NCBI GenBank assembly: GCA_030148485.1
Contig: JASBTJ010000042.1
Coordinates: 1 to 64,000, forward strand
Direction of reading: 5' to 3'
From: Gammaproteobacteria bacterium
GTDB lineage: Bacteria; Pseudomonadota; Gammaproteobacteria; Chromatiales; Chromatiaceae
Length of the DNA: 64,000 bases
Below the pieces are notes generated by a model. That model made no database searches. It was not told where the DNA came from and saw only the letters and a list, made by a program, of their open reading frames with translations. The number at the start of each line of letters is the position of its first letter. The stretch's first letter is position 1. Below, in pieces: positions 54,679-63,160 of this stretch. A program made the position numbers and the translations under genes.

Positions 54679-55183
54679 AACGGGCAAAGCCCGACCCGAG
54701 CTCGCTGTTCGTCCCAGAGCGCCGGCGGATCAACTGTCTCAGCCATGGTGTGATCCGTTGATGTAGTCGTTTTCTGGTCTATTGGATTTGTGCTTATCTA
54801 GCGCCCAAGGCGGCTTGCACCTCGGCACTGCGCTTTTCGATAACAAGCAGGATTTTGTCGATGATCCCGCAGGGTCCGTGCTGTTCCCGGAAGGCTACCG
54901 CTTCTTTCGTTGCCACCGCTGGCAGGGACTCGCTTATGCCGAGCAGGGTCTGGCGTATCAGCTTGAAGCCGATCACGCCCAGCGGGCCATGGCGGGCGGA
55001 CACGGTTGGCGGATCGCCACCGGGCTCGAAATTGGACACCCACTCCAGCTGCGTGGACACGACTCACATCCATCAGGGGCAACGGCGCCCACCACAACGA
55101 CAGCACAGCTGCCGCACCCGTATCGCCGACACAAAAAAGCCCCCGACCGGCGAGCCGGTCGGGGGCCAAGTCAGGCGGTCAGC
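54679..55183. other. Island right-hand flank with a possible gene remnant
   Basis: No firm gene. A minus-strand ORF at 54794-55060 (88 residues, including RHGPLGVIGFKLIRQTLLGI and CGIIDKILLVIEKRSAEVQA) has protein-like composition but no recognised family and a weak start, and may be the end of a lost gene. The true boundary between island and core chromosome probably lies here. I could not find a second copy of the ssrA core. A terminator occupies 55135-55168. Confidence 0.35.
55135..55168 (-). terminator. Terminator of the ammonium-transporter operon
   Basis: On the minus strand GGCCCCCGACCGG pairs with CCGGTCGGGGGC around a short loop and is followed by TTTTTTG. It is a strong intrinsic terminator located just after the small membrane-protein gene. 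Confidence 0.85.
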
Positions 55184-55354
55184 CTAGGGCTTCAATTTCT
55201 CGAAGCTTTGTTTTTCGTGTTTGATCATGGCGCCCACCACGCCCACGGTAACCAGTACCGACAGGGTCAGGATCAGGCCAAGCATCATCGGACTGTCAGC
55301 GAAGGTGAAGTAGGCGGTGGCCCCTTCCCAGCTGGTGATCGGACTCGAATTCAT
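55184..55354 (-). CDS. 56-residue single-pass membrane protein next to amt
   Basis: An ATG at 55354 has a strong GAGGAG site. The peptide has a short N-terminus (MNSSPITSWEGATAYFTF), one membrane span (about 22-45, MLGLILTLSVLVTVGVVGAM) and a basic/charged tail KHEKQSFEKLKP. It lies 29 bases after the amt stop and before the operon terminator. Such a partner could modulate the transporter, in place of the usual GlnK. This is inference, as I know no characterised homologue. Confidence 0.7.
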   Translation of the reverse strand: MNSSPITSWEGATAYFTFADSPMMLGLILTLSVLVTVGVVGAMIKHEKQSFEKLKP

Positions 55355-55383
55355 GTCGATTCTCCTCTACGACGTGGGCAGGC

Positions 55384-56706
55384 TCAGGCCTGGATGGGGG
55401 GTACGGCGGCACCGTTCGGCATGGCCGGCGGAGCGACGGATTCCGGGTAGGCCTTGGACGGGATCTCGGCGAGATCCAGACCGGCTTCCTCCGCTTCCTT
55501 CGGCACCCGCAGCAGGCCCATGAGCTTGAGCAGGTAGGAAACCCCGTAGCCGGGGATGAAACCCACCAGCGCCATGATGAAGGCACCGGCCAGCTGGCCG
55601 CCGAAGCTGATGGCCGGACCGTCGACGTTCGGGTAACCGGCAGCGAACACGCCGCAGCCGACCACGCCGATCAGGCCGCCGATACCGTGCACGCTGAAGG
55701 CGCCGACCGCGTCGTCGATCTTGAACTTCTGCAGCAGCTTGTCCACATAGGCGATGGAGCAGCCGCCGACGAAGCCAAGCAGGAAGGCCAGTGGCGGGTA
55801 GTACAGATCCAGGCCGGAAGCGGCGGAGATGATGCCCACCAGGCCGCCGGACATCATCCAGAACGGATCACGGGTGATCAGGTAGGCGCCAATGATGCCG
55901 CCGGCGAAGCCCATCAGGGTGTTGAAGGCAAAGGACGACAGGGTGGCCGGGGTGTTGTAGATGGTCACCCACTGGTCGCCGGTCACGTAGATGATGCAGC
56001 CGCCCAGGAAGCCGAAGAAGCCGACGATGATCATCATGAGGCCGATCAACGACATCGGGGTACTGTGACCGGAGATTGGCATCACGGTGCCATCCGGCTT
56101 GAAGCGGCCGATACGCGGACCCAGGTTGAGCAGCACGCCTAGGGTGAAGAAGCCGGCAACCATGTGCACCACGCCGGCGGCACCAGTGTCGTGGTACCCG
56201 AAGGTCTTGGTCAACCAGCCGTCCGGGTGCCAGCCCCAGGCCGCAGCCAGGATCCACACCACCGAACCCAGCAGTACGGCCAGGATCAGGAAGGCGGACA
56301 TGCGGATACGCTCGATCACCGCGCCGGACATGATGGACGCGGTCGTGGCGGCGAACATGGTGAAGGCCGCCCAGAACACGCCGGTGGCATTGTCGCTGAG
56401 GTTCGGGCCCATGGCCGGATCCCAGGGGATACCGCCAGCACCGGCTTCCATATCGGGCGTGAAGCCACCCGGAAAGGCCAGGTAGATGAACCAACCGAAG
56501 AAGAAGAAGGTCGGTACGACAAAGGCGAAAGCCAGGATGTTCTTCACCCCGGAAGCCAAGGTGTTTTTTAGACGCGAAGCGCCCATTTCGTAGGCCAGGA
56601 ACCCGGCGTGGATGATGACCATCAGGGCCGTGCACCACCAGTAGTACACTTCCATATTGACGGTCCCGGACATCTCGATCAGCTGTTTGAGTTCTTCAGG
56701 ACTCAT
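55384..56706 (-). CDS. amt: Ammonium transporter (Amt/MEP/Rh family)
   Basis: About 440 residues from ATG 56706, which has a GGGG site; a frame to 56772 is less likely. There are eleven predicted membrane spans. Amt features include AFTMFAATTASIMSGAVIER, the pore-histidine region GAAGVVHMVAGFF and VGAFSVHGIGGLIGV with the second His. The family conducts ammonium or ammonia into the cell. It is encoded next to ethanolamine ammonia-lyase, which releases ammonia, and with a small membrane protein downstream instead of glnK. A sigma-54-like site lies about 165 bases upstream. Confidence 0.93.
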   Translation of the reverse strand: MSPEELKQLIEMSGTVNMEVYYWWCTALMVIIHAGFLAYEMGASRLKNTLASGVKNILAFAFVVPTFFFFGWFIYLAFPGGFTPDMEAGAGGIPWDPAMGPNLSDNATGVFWAAFTMFAATTASIMSGAVIERIRMSAFLILAVLLGSVVWILAAAWGWHPDGWLTKTFGYHDTGAAGVVHMVAGFFTLGVLLNLGPRIGRFKPDGTVMPISGHSTPMSLIGLMMIIVGFFGFLGGCIIYVTGDQWVTIYNTPATLSSFAFNTLMGFAGGIIGAYLITRDPFWMMSGGLVGIISAASGLDLYYPPLAFLLGFVGGCSIAYVDKLLQKFKIDDAVGAFSVHGIGGLIGVVGCGVFAAGYPNVDGPAISFGGQLAGAFIMALVGFIPGYGVSYLLKLMGLLRVPKEAEEAGLDLAEIPSKAYPESVAPPAMPNGAAVPPIQA

Positions 56707-56869
56707 GACGCATAACCCCCATAGTCTGGAAACCTTTTCAGAATGAATCGCTTGAGGCAGGCCCAGGTGCATTGGCCGGTCGCGGGACGCATTGCCGGGC
56801 AGACACGCCCGGGTGGGCTACCTCAGCGGAACCGGCCGGAGCAAGTTCCTGCGCCTCAAGTTTTTTTCT

Positions 56870-56885
56870 TTCAAGGAACATGCCA
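56870..56885 (-). promoter_or_regulatory. Sigma-54-like promoter upstream of amt (weak)
   Basis: On the minus strand the sequence TGGCAT, five bases, TTGAA has the GG and its partner at the correct spacing, but GA replaces the -12 GC. It would start transcription about 150 bases before amt. amt genes are commonly NtrC/sigma-54 regulated, which supports the reading. The rest of 56,707-57,014 holds no gene. Confidence 0.35.
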
Positions 56886-57014
56886 TTTCTGTAATTACTT
56901 GTTTTTACCGGATTAGTCGTTTTGTTCCTTGTCGATGTATCACCAAATACCACGTCTGCCATGGGTCCTTGCCCCGCCGCGGTGCAGGTGCGCCAGGGCC
57001 TTGCACGGCGCCGG

Positions 57015-57767
57015 TCATTCCAGCAACTGTCTGTCGTCCTTGAGCGCGACGCCGGACAACTGGCGGGTGAAAGCCATGCCGGCCAGACGCATCAACAGTG
57101 CCGCCGCCTCGGCATGGGCCAAACCACCGTGGCGCACGTTGGATATGCAGTTCCGCTCGCTGTCCTTACGACCCACCCGCGGCCCCCAGGTCAGGTAGAT
57201 GCCGAGGCTGTCGGCAGCGCTCAGGCCGGGCCGCTCGCCGATCATGTTCACCGCCAGGCGCGCGCCCAGGCATTCGCCGACTTCGTCCGCCAACGCCACC
57301 CGGCCCTGGCTGGCCACCACCACTGGCGCCAGTCGCCAGCCGCGCTCCCGGATCAGCGGTAGCAAGGCATCAAGCAACGGCAGGGCATTGCCGTGCACTG
57401 CGGCGGTGGACAGACCGTCGGCGATCACCAGCACCAGCTCCGGCACCGGGTCGTCGGCCGCCACCAACAACCGTTCGCGACTCTCGGCAGCAAGACGTCG
57501 CCCGAGGTCGGGGCGCTGCAGGTAGGTGGCGCGATCGGGCGCCGCGCTGTGTACCGCGATGGCCACCAGCCCGCGCTCGCGCAAGCCGGCTAGCAGGCTG
57601 GCGTGATCGAAGGGCAAGTGGACGGCATCGCGGGCGCGGGCATGGTCACGGTCAAAAGCCAGCATGTCGGCGGTGGCGATGCTCGAGCCGGCGCGAGGTA
57701 GGCCGATGCGCGCCGCGGTGATGGCGCGCAGGGCACGCAGGTCGTCGAGCACCTTAGGCGGCTTCAT
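57015..57767 (-). CDS. eutC: Ethanolamine ammonia-lyase small subunit EutC
   Basis: 250 residues from ATG 57767, with AGGTGG six bases upstream; a GTG at 57773 is the alternative. Sequence features include ITAARIGLPRAGSSIATADM, LVIADGLSTAAVHGNALPLL, VNMIGERPGLSAADSLGIYL and a final CISNVRHGG. These are the EutC cobalamin-binding conserved blocks. With EutB it forms the adenosylcobalamin-dependent enzyme that converts ethanolamine to acetaldehyde and ammonia. It overlaps eutB by 14 bases. No microcompartment genes are nearby. Confidence 0.95.
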   Translation of the reverse strand: MKPPKVLDDLRALRAITAARIGLPRAGSSIATADMLAFDRDHARARDAVHLPFDHASLLAGLRERGLVAIAVHSAAPDRATYLQRPDLGRRLAAESRERLLVAADDPVPELVLVIADGLSTAAVHGNALPLLDALLPLIRERGWRLAPVVVASQGRVALADEVGECLGARLAVNMIGERPGLSAADSLGIYLTWGPRVGRKDSERNCISNVRHGGLAHAEAAALLMRLAGMAFTRQLSGVALKDDRQLLE

Positions 57768-59157
57768 GACCACCCACCTCGGCCAGGGCCGCCAGCAGCG
57801 GCGTCGGCCGGTCGCCAGGCGCTAGTCGCCCGTCTGTGTCGGTGACGCCCATGCGCTGCAGCCAGGCCTCGAACTCGGGCGCCGGGCGGCGGCCGAGCAC
57901 CTGACGCAGGTAGTTGGCGTCGTGGAAGGAAGTGCTCTGGTAATAGAGCATGATGTCGTCCGCACCCGGGACGCCCATAATAAAGTTCACCCCCGCCACG
58001 CCGAGCAAGGTGAGCAGATTGTCCATGTCGTTCTGGTCGGCCTCGGCGTGGTTGGTGTAGCAGATGTCGCAACCCATCGGCACGCCCAGCAGCTTGCCGC
58101 AGAAGTGATCCTCCAGCCCGGCGCGGGTGATCTGCTTGCCGTCGTACAGGTACTCGGGGCCGATGAAACCCACGACCGTGTTCACCAGCAGCGGCGAATA
58201 GGTCCGGGCCACGGCATAGGCGCGGGCCTCCAGGGTCTGCTGGTCGACATCGTGGTGGCTGTCCGCGGACAGCGCGCTGCCCTGCCCGGTCTCGAAATAC
58301 ATCAGGTTGTCGCCGACGGTCCCGCGGCCGAGTTCAAGAGCCGCCTGATGGGCCTCATCCAGCACCGCCAGATCGATGCCGAAGGCGCGGTTGGCGCCCT
58401 CAGTACCAGCGATGGACTGGAATACCAGATCCACCGGCCCACCCCGCGCGATGATCTCCAGAGTATTGGTGACGTGAGTGAGCACGCAGGACTGCATGGG
58501 GATCTCGTAACGCTGGCGCAGTTCGTCCAACAGGATCAGCAGACGGGTGGCGCCCTGCACGTTGTCGGTGGCCGGGTTGATACCGATCACCGCGTCGCCG
58601 GAGCCGTTGAGCAGGCCGTCCAGGGTGGATGCGGCCACGCCCAGCGGGTCGTCGGTGGGATGGTTCGGCTGCAGCCGCGTCGACAGCCGGCCGTGCAGCC
58701 CGACCGTGGTGCGGAAGCGACTGACCACCTCGGCCTTCGACGCCACCAGCACCAGGTCCTGGTTGCGCATCAGCTTGGACACCGCGGCGACCATCTCTGG
58801 GGTCAGACCGGGTGCGAGCGCGGCCAGTGCAACGGCATCGGTGCTGTAGTCCAGTAGCCAGTCGCGGAACTGGCCGACGGTCATGTGCACCACCGGCGCG
58901 AAGGCCTCCGCATCGTGGGTGTCCTGGATCAGCCGGGTGACCTCGTCGTCCTCGTAGGGCACCACGGTCTCATCCAGGAAGGTACGCAGCGGCAGGTCGG
59001 CGAGCGCAAAGCGCGCCGCCACCCGCTCCTCTTCGCTGACGGCAGCGATGCCGGCCAGGTAGTCACCGGACTTGGCCAGGCTGGCCTTGGCCAACAACTC
59101 GCGCAGGTCGGCGAAGTGATGGCGTACGCCATCCAGATCGTATCGGTATGTGGTCAT
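57754..59157 (-). CDS. eutB: Ethanolamine ammonia-lyase large subunit EutB
   Basis: 467 residues, the family's usual size. Conserved blocks include VASKAEVVSRFRTTVGLHGR, RLQPNHPTDDPLG, GDAVIGINPATDN and NFIMGVPGADDIMLYYQ, which build the TIM-barrel active site holding substrate and the 5'-deoxyadenosyl radical. It is the first gene of a eutBC pair and divergent from the demethylase operon. Without eutA or shell genes, this is the short cytosolic form of the pathway found in many environmental proteobacteria. Confidence 0.96.
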   Translation of the reverse strand: MTTYRYDLDGVRHHFADLRELLAKASLAKSGDYLAGIAAVSEEERVAARFALADLPLRTFLDETVVPYEDDEVTRLIQDTHDAEAFAPVVHMTVGQFRDWLLDYSTDAVALAALAPGLTPEMVAAVSKLMRNQDLVLVASKAEVVSRFRTTVGLHGRLSTRLQPNHPTDDPLGVAASTLDGLLNGSGDAVIGINPATDNVQGATRLLILLDELRQRYEIPMQSCVLTHVTNTLEIIARGGPVDLVFQSIAGTEGANRAFGIDLAVLDEAHQAALELGRGTVGDNLMYFETGQGSALSADSHHDVDQQTLEARAYAVARTYSPLLVNTVVGFIGPEYLYDGKQITRAGLEDHFCGKLLGVPMGCDICYTNHAEADQNDMDNLLTLLGVAGVNFIMGVPGADDIMLYYQSTSFHDANYLRQVLGRRPAPEFEAWLQRMGVTDTDGRLAPGDRPTPLLAALAEVGGHEAA

Positions 59158-59522
59158 TCGACAGGGCTACTCCGAATTGATTCGTCCAGCGCTCTCGCAA
59201 GTGCACGTGCCGTCCACTGACCCGGCTTGGTGCCGATCCGCGCCCGAACGGTGCAGGGTTGCGCGTCACCGTCGCCTGCCCGTCCCCGCGGTTCCGGCGG
59301 TAAGGACCAAACTACCCTTTTCCATTCCGTCACTTGCGCGCGAAACGGCGCTGTACCGAACGACTCGTGGCACGACGATTGCTTTCCTGAGGTGCAATAT
59401 TTATTCCTGGTGAAAACTTTTTATGACGGCCACGAACGCCATGATCTGCACCCCGCCGCGACCGGCGCCGCACCCTCACATGCACTGGCTCGGACACCCG
59501 GCGCACTGATCCGGAGACCGCT
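59158..59522. other. Divergent promoter region between eutBC and the demethylase operon
   Basis: 365 bases with no gene. It holds one clear sigma-54 promoter for the plus-strand operon (59368-59383). A near match for the eutB direction around 59,197-59,215 has the wrong spacing by one base. Confidence 0.5.
59368..59383 (+). promoter_or_regulatory. Sigma-54 promoter of the demethylase operon
   Basis: TGGCACGACGATTGCT matches the -24/-12 consensus exactly (TGGCAC, five bases, TTGCT), with ten bases between the GG and GC. Transcription would begin about 130 bases before the first gene. It implies activation by NtrC or a similar enhancer-binding protein under nitrogen need. Confidence 0.75.
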
Positions 59523-60077
59523 ATGTCCAGGATCTTCTACAGCAAGCCCAGTTACAGCCCGGTGTCGCCCCAACCGCACAGCCGCCACCACCTGATCATC
59601 GCGGATGCCAGCGGCGCAGCCCGCGCGGCCAAACTGCAGGCCGCCTGTGCTGGCCCCAACACCGTGCTGCTGATAGCGCCTGCCGATGCCCGTCTGCCGG
59701 AAGCCGAGCTGCGCGAACCCCGCGAGCTGGCGGATCGCCTGTCCGCGCTGATTGCGCAACTGCCAGCCGGCACCAGCTGCTATCTGTTCGGCCGTGAGTC
59801 CTTCATCTGGCCCGCCGCCATTCGCTTGCAGGACCTGGGTACCGCGCGCAGTCAGATCCATGTCGAACGTTGCGGCCCCATGGTGCGCGACGTGCTGTGC
59901 ATACACTGCAAGACACGCATGCACGATGTCACCGACACCCTGGTGTGCTGTGACGGCTGCGACCTGCTGCTATGGAACTACGATCACTTCTCCCGTCGCC
60001 ACGGCGCCTACATGGGTTTCCAGGTGAACGCCGAGCAGGCCGACGATACCCCGGTTGCGGAGGCACTCAGCTCATGA
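59523..60077 (+). CDS. DmmA-like zinc protein of the oxidative demethylase
   Basis: 184 residues with GGAG upstream. The N-terminal ~115 residues form a small alpha/beta domain. The C-terminal part has two Cys pairs, CIHCKTRMHDV and CCDGCDLLLW, a zinc-ribbon seen in the DmmA-like subunit that accompanies haem-dependent amine demethylases, and ends YDHFSRRHGAYMGFQVN. It overlaps the reductase gene by ATGA. Exact function of the subunit is uncertain; electron transfer assembly is plausible. Confidence 0.7.
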   Translation: MSRIFYSKPSYSPVSPQPHSRHHLIIADASGAARAAKLQAACAGPNTVLLIAPADARLPEAELREPRELADRLSALIAQLPAGTSCYLFGRESFIWPAAIRLQDLGTARSQIHVERCGPMVRDVLCIHCKTRMHDVTDTLVCCDGCDLLLWNYDHFSRRHGAYMGFQVNAEQADDTPVAEALSS

Positions 60078-61036
60078 CCCAGACCCGCCATCGCGTACGG
60101 GTGAGCGCCGTGGCGCGCCTCGGCCCGAGCATCCGCGAGATCCATCTCGAACCCCTGGAAGGCGATCACCTGCCGGCCTTTTCGCCGGGCAGTCACGTGG
60201 TGATGGAACTGCCGCTGGGCGAGCACGTGCTGCGCAACGCCTACTCCCTGACCAGCTCGCCTTTCGAACGTAGCCGCTATGCCATCGCGGTACGCCGTCA
60301 GCCCGACTCGCGCGGTGGCTCGCGCTGGATACACGACGAACTCGTGCCCGGGCGCCAGCTCCGCATCGAGGCCCCAAACAACTACTTTCCGATCCGCGCC
60401 CCGGCGGACGGCGCGCCCCTGCTGCTTATCGCCGGCGGCATCGGCATCACCCCGTTCATGTCGCTGCTGCGGGCACGACGACCGGACAGCGGCCCGATGT
60501 CCCTGCACTACGCCTTCCGCGACCGCGTCGACACCGCCTACCTGGCCGAACTGAAACGCCTGCTCGGGTCGGACCTGCACACCTATGAAAGCACGGCCGG
60601 CGAACGCCTGGACCCGGCCAGCCTGCTGGCAGCGCAGCATCTGGGCACCCAGGTGGCCGTGTGCGGTCCGGCGGCCATGATCGAGGCGGTGCGCGCCAAG
60701 GCGGCCGCGCTTGGCTGGCCGGAACAGCGGGTGCTGTACGAGCGTTTCAGCGCACCGGCCGGGGGCACACCGTTCCGGGTGCGGCTGCAGCGCAGCGGCC
60801 GCAGCATTGCGGTGTCCAGCGAAGAGACTCTGCTGGAGGCGCTGGAGCGGGCCCAGGTGCCGGTCCGCAGCCTGTGCCGCGCCGGCGTGTGCGGCGAGTG
60901 CCGCACCGACCTGCTTGGCGGCGAGGCCGAGCATCAGGACCTGTTCCTCAGCGACCAGGAGAAGACCGCCCAATGCGCGGTGATGCCCTGCGTGTCGCGT
61001 GCCTGCGCCGGTGGCGAACTGTTGCTGGACCTCTGA
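60074..61036 (+). CDS. PDR/VanB-type FMN reductase with 2Fe-2S domain
   Basis: 320 residues from ATG 60074 (an upstream reading to 59972 is rejected because the ATGA overlap fits). The flavin-binding motif RNAYSLTSSP lies about residue 56-65 and the NAD(P)H site LLIAGGIGITPFMSLL about 117-132. The C-terminal plant-type ferredoxin has CRAGVCGECRTDL and a later Cys in AQCAVMP. The protein passes electrons from NAD(P)H to the haem demethylase encoded next. Confidence 0.9.
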   Translation: MTQTRHRVRVSAVARLGPSIREIHLEPLEGDHLPAFSPGSHVVMELPLGEHVLRNAYSLTSSPFERSRYAIAVRRQPDSRGGSRWIHDELVPGRQLRIEAPNNYFPIRAPADGAPLLLIAGGIGITPFMSLLRARRPDSGPMSLHYAFRDRVDTAYLAELKRLLGSDLHTYESTAGERLDPASLLAAQHLGTQVAVCGPAAMIEAVRAKAAALGWPEQRVLYERFSAPAGGTPFRVRLQRSGRSIAVSSEETLLEALERAQVPVRSLCRAGVCGECRTDLLGGEAEHQDLFLSDQEKTAQCAVMPCVSRACAGGELLLDL

Positions 61037-61058
61037 CCAAACCCTCGGGACGACCACC

Positions 61059-62072
61059 ATGCTGCAACTGAATCCGGTCCAGACCTTTCGCGACGACTTC
61101 ACCTACCGCAACAGCCCGAGCGCCATCCAGCGCTTCCCGTTCCCCTTCCCGCAGGACGAATACCGCTACTCGGTGAACATCGAGCCGCACAACGGCGGCC
61201 CGGCCGGCAGCGTGTACGAACACTGGTTCGACATCGACGAACACTACCTGTCCGAGATACGTGAGCGCGCCATTGTTCTCAAGCAGGACCCGGCGCGCTG
61301 CCAGGTACGTCCGCACATGCGCCTAGCCGCCTGGGACACCCTGGAGATGCTCATGGAGCACTTCAGCCAGGACTACCCGGAACACTTCACACTGATTCGC
61401 CAGGGCAACGACTGGATGTGGATCAATCGCCCGCTGGAGATCGAGCAGCGCTTCCGCTTCGGCGACGACGACAGTCTGCCGCTGGCGCCCTTCGAGTACA
61501 TCACCCGCCAGGCGCAGGGCGACTGGGCCATGCTGGACCAGCGCGACGGCGACCTGTTCATGGACGGCGGCATCATCACCGGCCCGGCCGACTGGTCGCT
61601 GGACTTCGACCTGGGCATGAGCTTCAAGGAATGGCACGGGCCAGTGCCACTGGCGCACGAGTTGGGCGTGTTCGACCGTGCCTTGAAGTACCTGTGCAAC
61701 ATCCAGGTGGACCGCCCCGCGCGGCGCCTGAACTGGACCATAAGCATCAACCCGCTGATGGACCAGTCGCCGGAGAACTACCACGCCTGGGGCGCCAGCC
61801 GCGCGACCATCACCCCGGACAACGTCGCCCGCAAGGTGCACCTGCGCGTCGAGCTGCAGGGCCTGCACCGGCTGCCGCGCAGCCACGCCCTGCTGTTCCC
61901 CATCCGCACCTACCTGATCAGCCTGCAGGACCTGGTGAGCCAGCCCGGCTGGGGCAAGCGGCTGCGCCGGGTGCTGATGACCCTGCCGCCGGAACTGGTC
62001 GACTACAAGGGACTGACCCGCTATATCGGCACCATCATCGACTGGCTGGAACCCTGGGATAGGGACGACTGA
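61059..62072 (+). CDS. DUF3445 haem-dependent oxidative N-demethylase
   Basis: 337 residues from ATG 61059 (GGGA upstream). DUF3445 proteins are the haem catalytic subunit of enzymes that oxidatively N-demethylate amines such as dimethylamine, giving formaldehyde. Visible segments include FPFPFPQDEYRYSVNIEPHN, RLAAWDTLEMLMEHFSQDYP, NWTISINPLMDQSPENYHAW and LRVELQGLHRLPRSHALLFP, with a YISLQDL-like end. It closes a three-gene operon. Substrate here is unknown; the neighbourhood suggests a methylated ethanolamine or dimethylamine. Confidence 0.85.
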   Translation: MLQLNPVQTFRDDFTYRNSPSAIQRFPFPFPQDEYRYSVNIEPHNGGPAGSVYEHWFDIDEHYLSEIRERAIVLKQDPARCQVRPHMRLAAWDTLEMLMEHFSQDYPEHFTLIRQGNDWMWINRPLEIEQRFRFGDDDSLPLAPFEYITRQAQGDWAMLDQRDGDLFMDGGIITGPADWSLDFDLGMSFKEWHGPVPLAHELGVFDRALKYLCNIQVDRPARRLNWTISINPLMDQSPENYHAWGASRATITPDNVARKVHLRVELQGLHRLPRSHALLFPIRTYLISLQDLVSQPGWGKRLRRVLMTLPPELVDYKGLTRYIGTIIDWLEPWDRDD

Positions 62073-62198
62073 GGGTCGCTTTCCCACCCATGTAACGGCA
62101 CACTCGGCACCCCGCCCCCAGGAGGGAGGCCGGCGATGAGTGAGCCGGACGCAGGCATACTCGTTGGTCCACCGCGTTGCGCCTTCCCCTCACCCTGA

Positions 62199-62219
62199 CC
62201 CTCTCCCGGAGGGAGAGGG
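62199..62219. repeat. REP-like palindrome, possible bidirectional terminator
   Basis: CCCTCTCCC and GGGAGAGGG form a perfect nine-base hairpin with a three-base loop, in the context TCACCCTGACCCTCTCCC that is common as a dispersed repeat in gammaproteobacteria. It lies between convergent genes, so it may also stop or stabilise both transcripts. Confidence 0.65.
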
Positions 62220-62290
62220 GAACAGCAGCGGGCTGCCGCACTCGTATCACGCAACAGAAACCAGCCCCCCCCTGCCACCTCCCCGCCCGC

Positions 62291-62896
62291 TCACTCCTGG
62301 GCGTAAGTGATCACCGACAGCAGCCGGATCGGCACCTGCAACAGCTTCTCGGGTCCGTGCGGCACCTCGCCGTCGAAGGTCAGACTGTCGCCCGGACCCA
62401 TGGTGTACACCTGGTTACCGTGGCGGTATTCGAGCTGGCCTTCCAGGATGTGGATAAACTCCGAGCCCGGGTGGGAGAAGCGCGGGAACACCTCGCTGGC
62501 GTCGTCCATGGTCACCAGGAAGGGCTCGAAACTCTTGCGCGGCCCCTGCTTGTAGCTGAGCAGGTGGTAGGTATGGCCCTTGTCGGTACCACGCCGTACC
62601 ACCTCCAGGCCCTCGCCCGCCGGAATCAATTGGGCGCCGCCGTCGGGGCGGTCGAAGTCGGCGAACAGCTTCGACATGGGCAGGCCGATGGCGTCGCACA
62701 ACCGGCTCAGGGTATCCAGGCTGGTAGAGACCTGGGCGTTCTCGATCTTGCTCACCATGCCCTGGCTGATGTCGGCGATGCGCGCCACGTCGGCGATCTT
62801 CAGACCCTGCCCCAGGCGCTGCCGCTTCACCTGCATCGCGATGTACTGCTCCAGGCGCATCCGCCCGCCTTCTACCACGTCCAACGCCTCGCTCAC
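62291..62896 (-). CDS. XRE-cupin transcriptional regulator
   Basis: 201 residues. An N-terminal helix-turn-helix (about 27-80, including IADVARIADISQGMVSKIEN) is followed by a C-terminal cupin (about 115-195, HPGSEFIHILEGQLEYRHGN and GDSLTFDGEVPHGPEKLLQV) that would bind a small ligand. This PuuR-like layout is typical of regulators of amine or amino-acid catabolism. It sits between the demethylase operon and purU and is divergent from purU, so both are candidate targets. Confidence 0.85.
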   Translation of the reverse strand: MSEALDVVEGGRMRLEQYIAMQVKRQRLGQGLKIADVARIADISQGMVSKIENAQVSTSLDTLSRLCDAIGLPMSKLFADFDRPDGGAQLIPAGEGLEVVRRGTDKGHTYHLLSYKQGPRKSFEPFLVTMDDASEVFPRFSHPGSEFIHILEGQLEYRHGNQVYTMGPGDSLTFDGEVPHGPEKLLQVPIRLLSVITYAQE

Positions 62897-63101
62897 GCTC
62901 TCGCTCTCCCCGGCCAGGTCATGCGCCTTGCCTCAGTGCAACGCCGGGGGCTGTCGCCCCCTGATAGTGCGCCCCCCGCTGACCGCGGTGCGCGCCCGTT
63001 CCGGACCGGCATCCCTGATCCGGACAAAAAACCTTATTGAACAATAATTTGGATAAACATTCACCGGCCTTCAAGCAGCCGCGCCTTCACGGCGCAGGAG
63101 T

Positions 63102-63117
63102 TGGCAAACCAATTGCA
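63102..63117 (+). promoter_or_regulatory. Sigma-54 promoter of purU
   Basis: TGGCAAACCAATTGCA has the GG/GC pair at the correct ten-base spacing, with TTGCA at -12; only the C/T of TGGCAY is altered. It would start transcription about 30 bases before purU. Together with the site at 59368 it suggests shared nitrogen control. Confidence 0.6.
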
Positions 63118-63160
63118 TTCCTGTTGTGAAAGTTTTTTTCACTCTAAGAATAGCCGAATC

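Noticed and set aside
59197-59215. Sigma-54 promoter for eutB on the minus strand
   Set aside because: GGCACG and TTGC occur but the GG to GC distance is one base too long.
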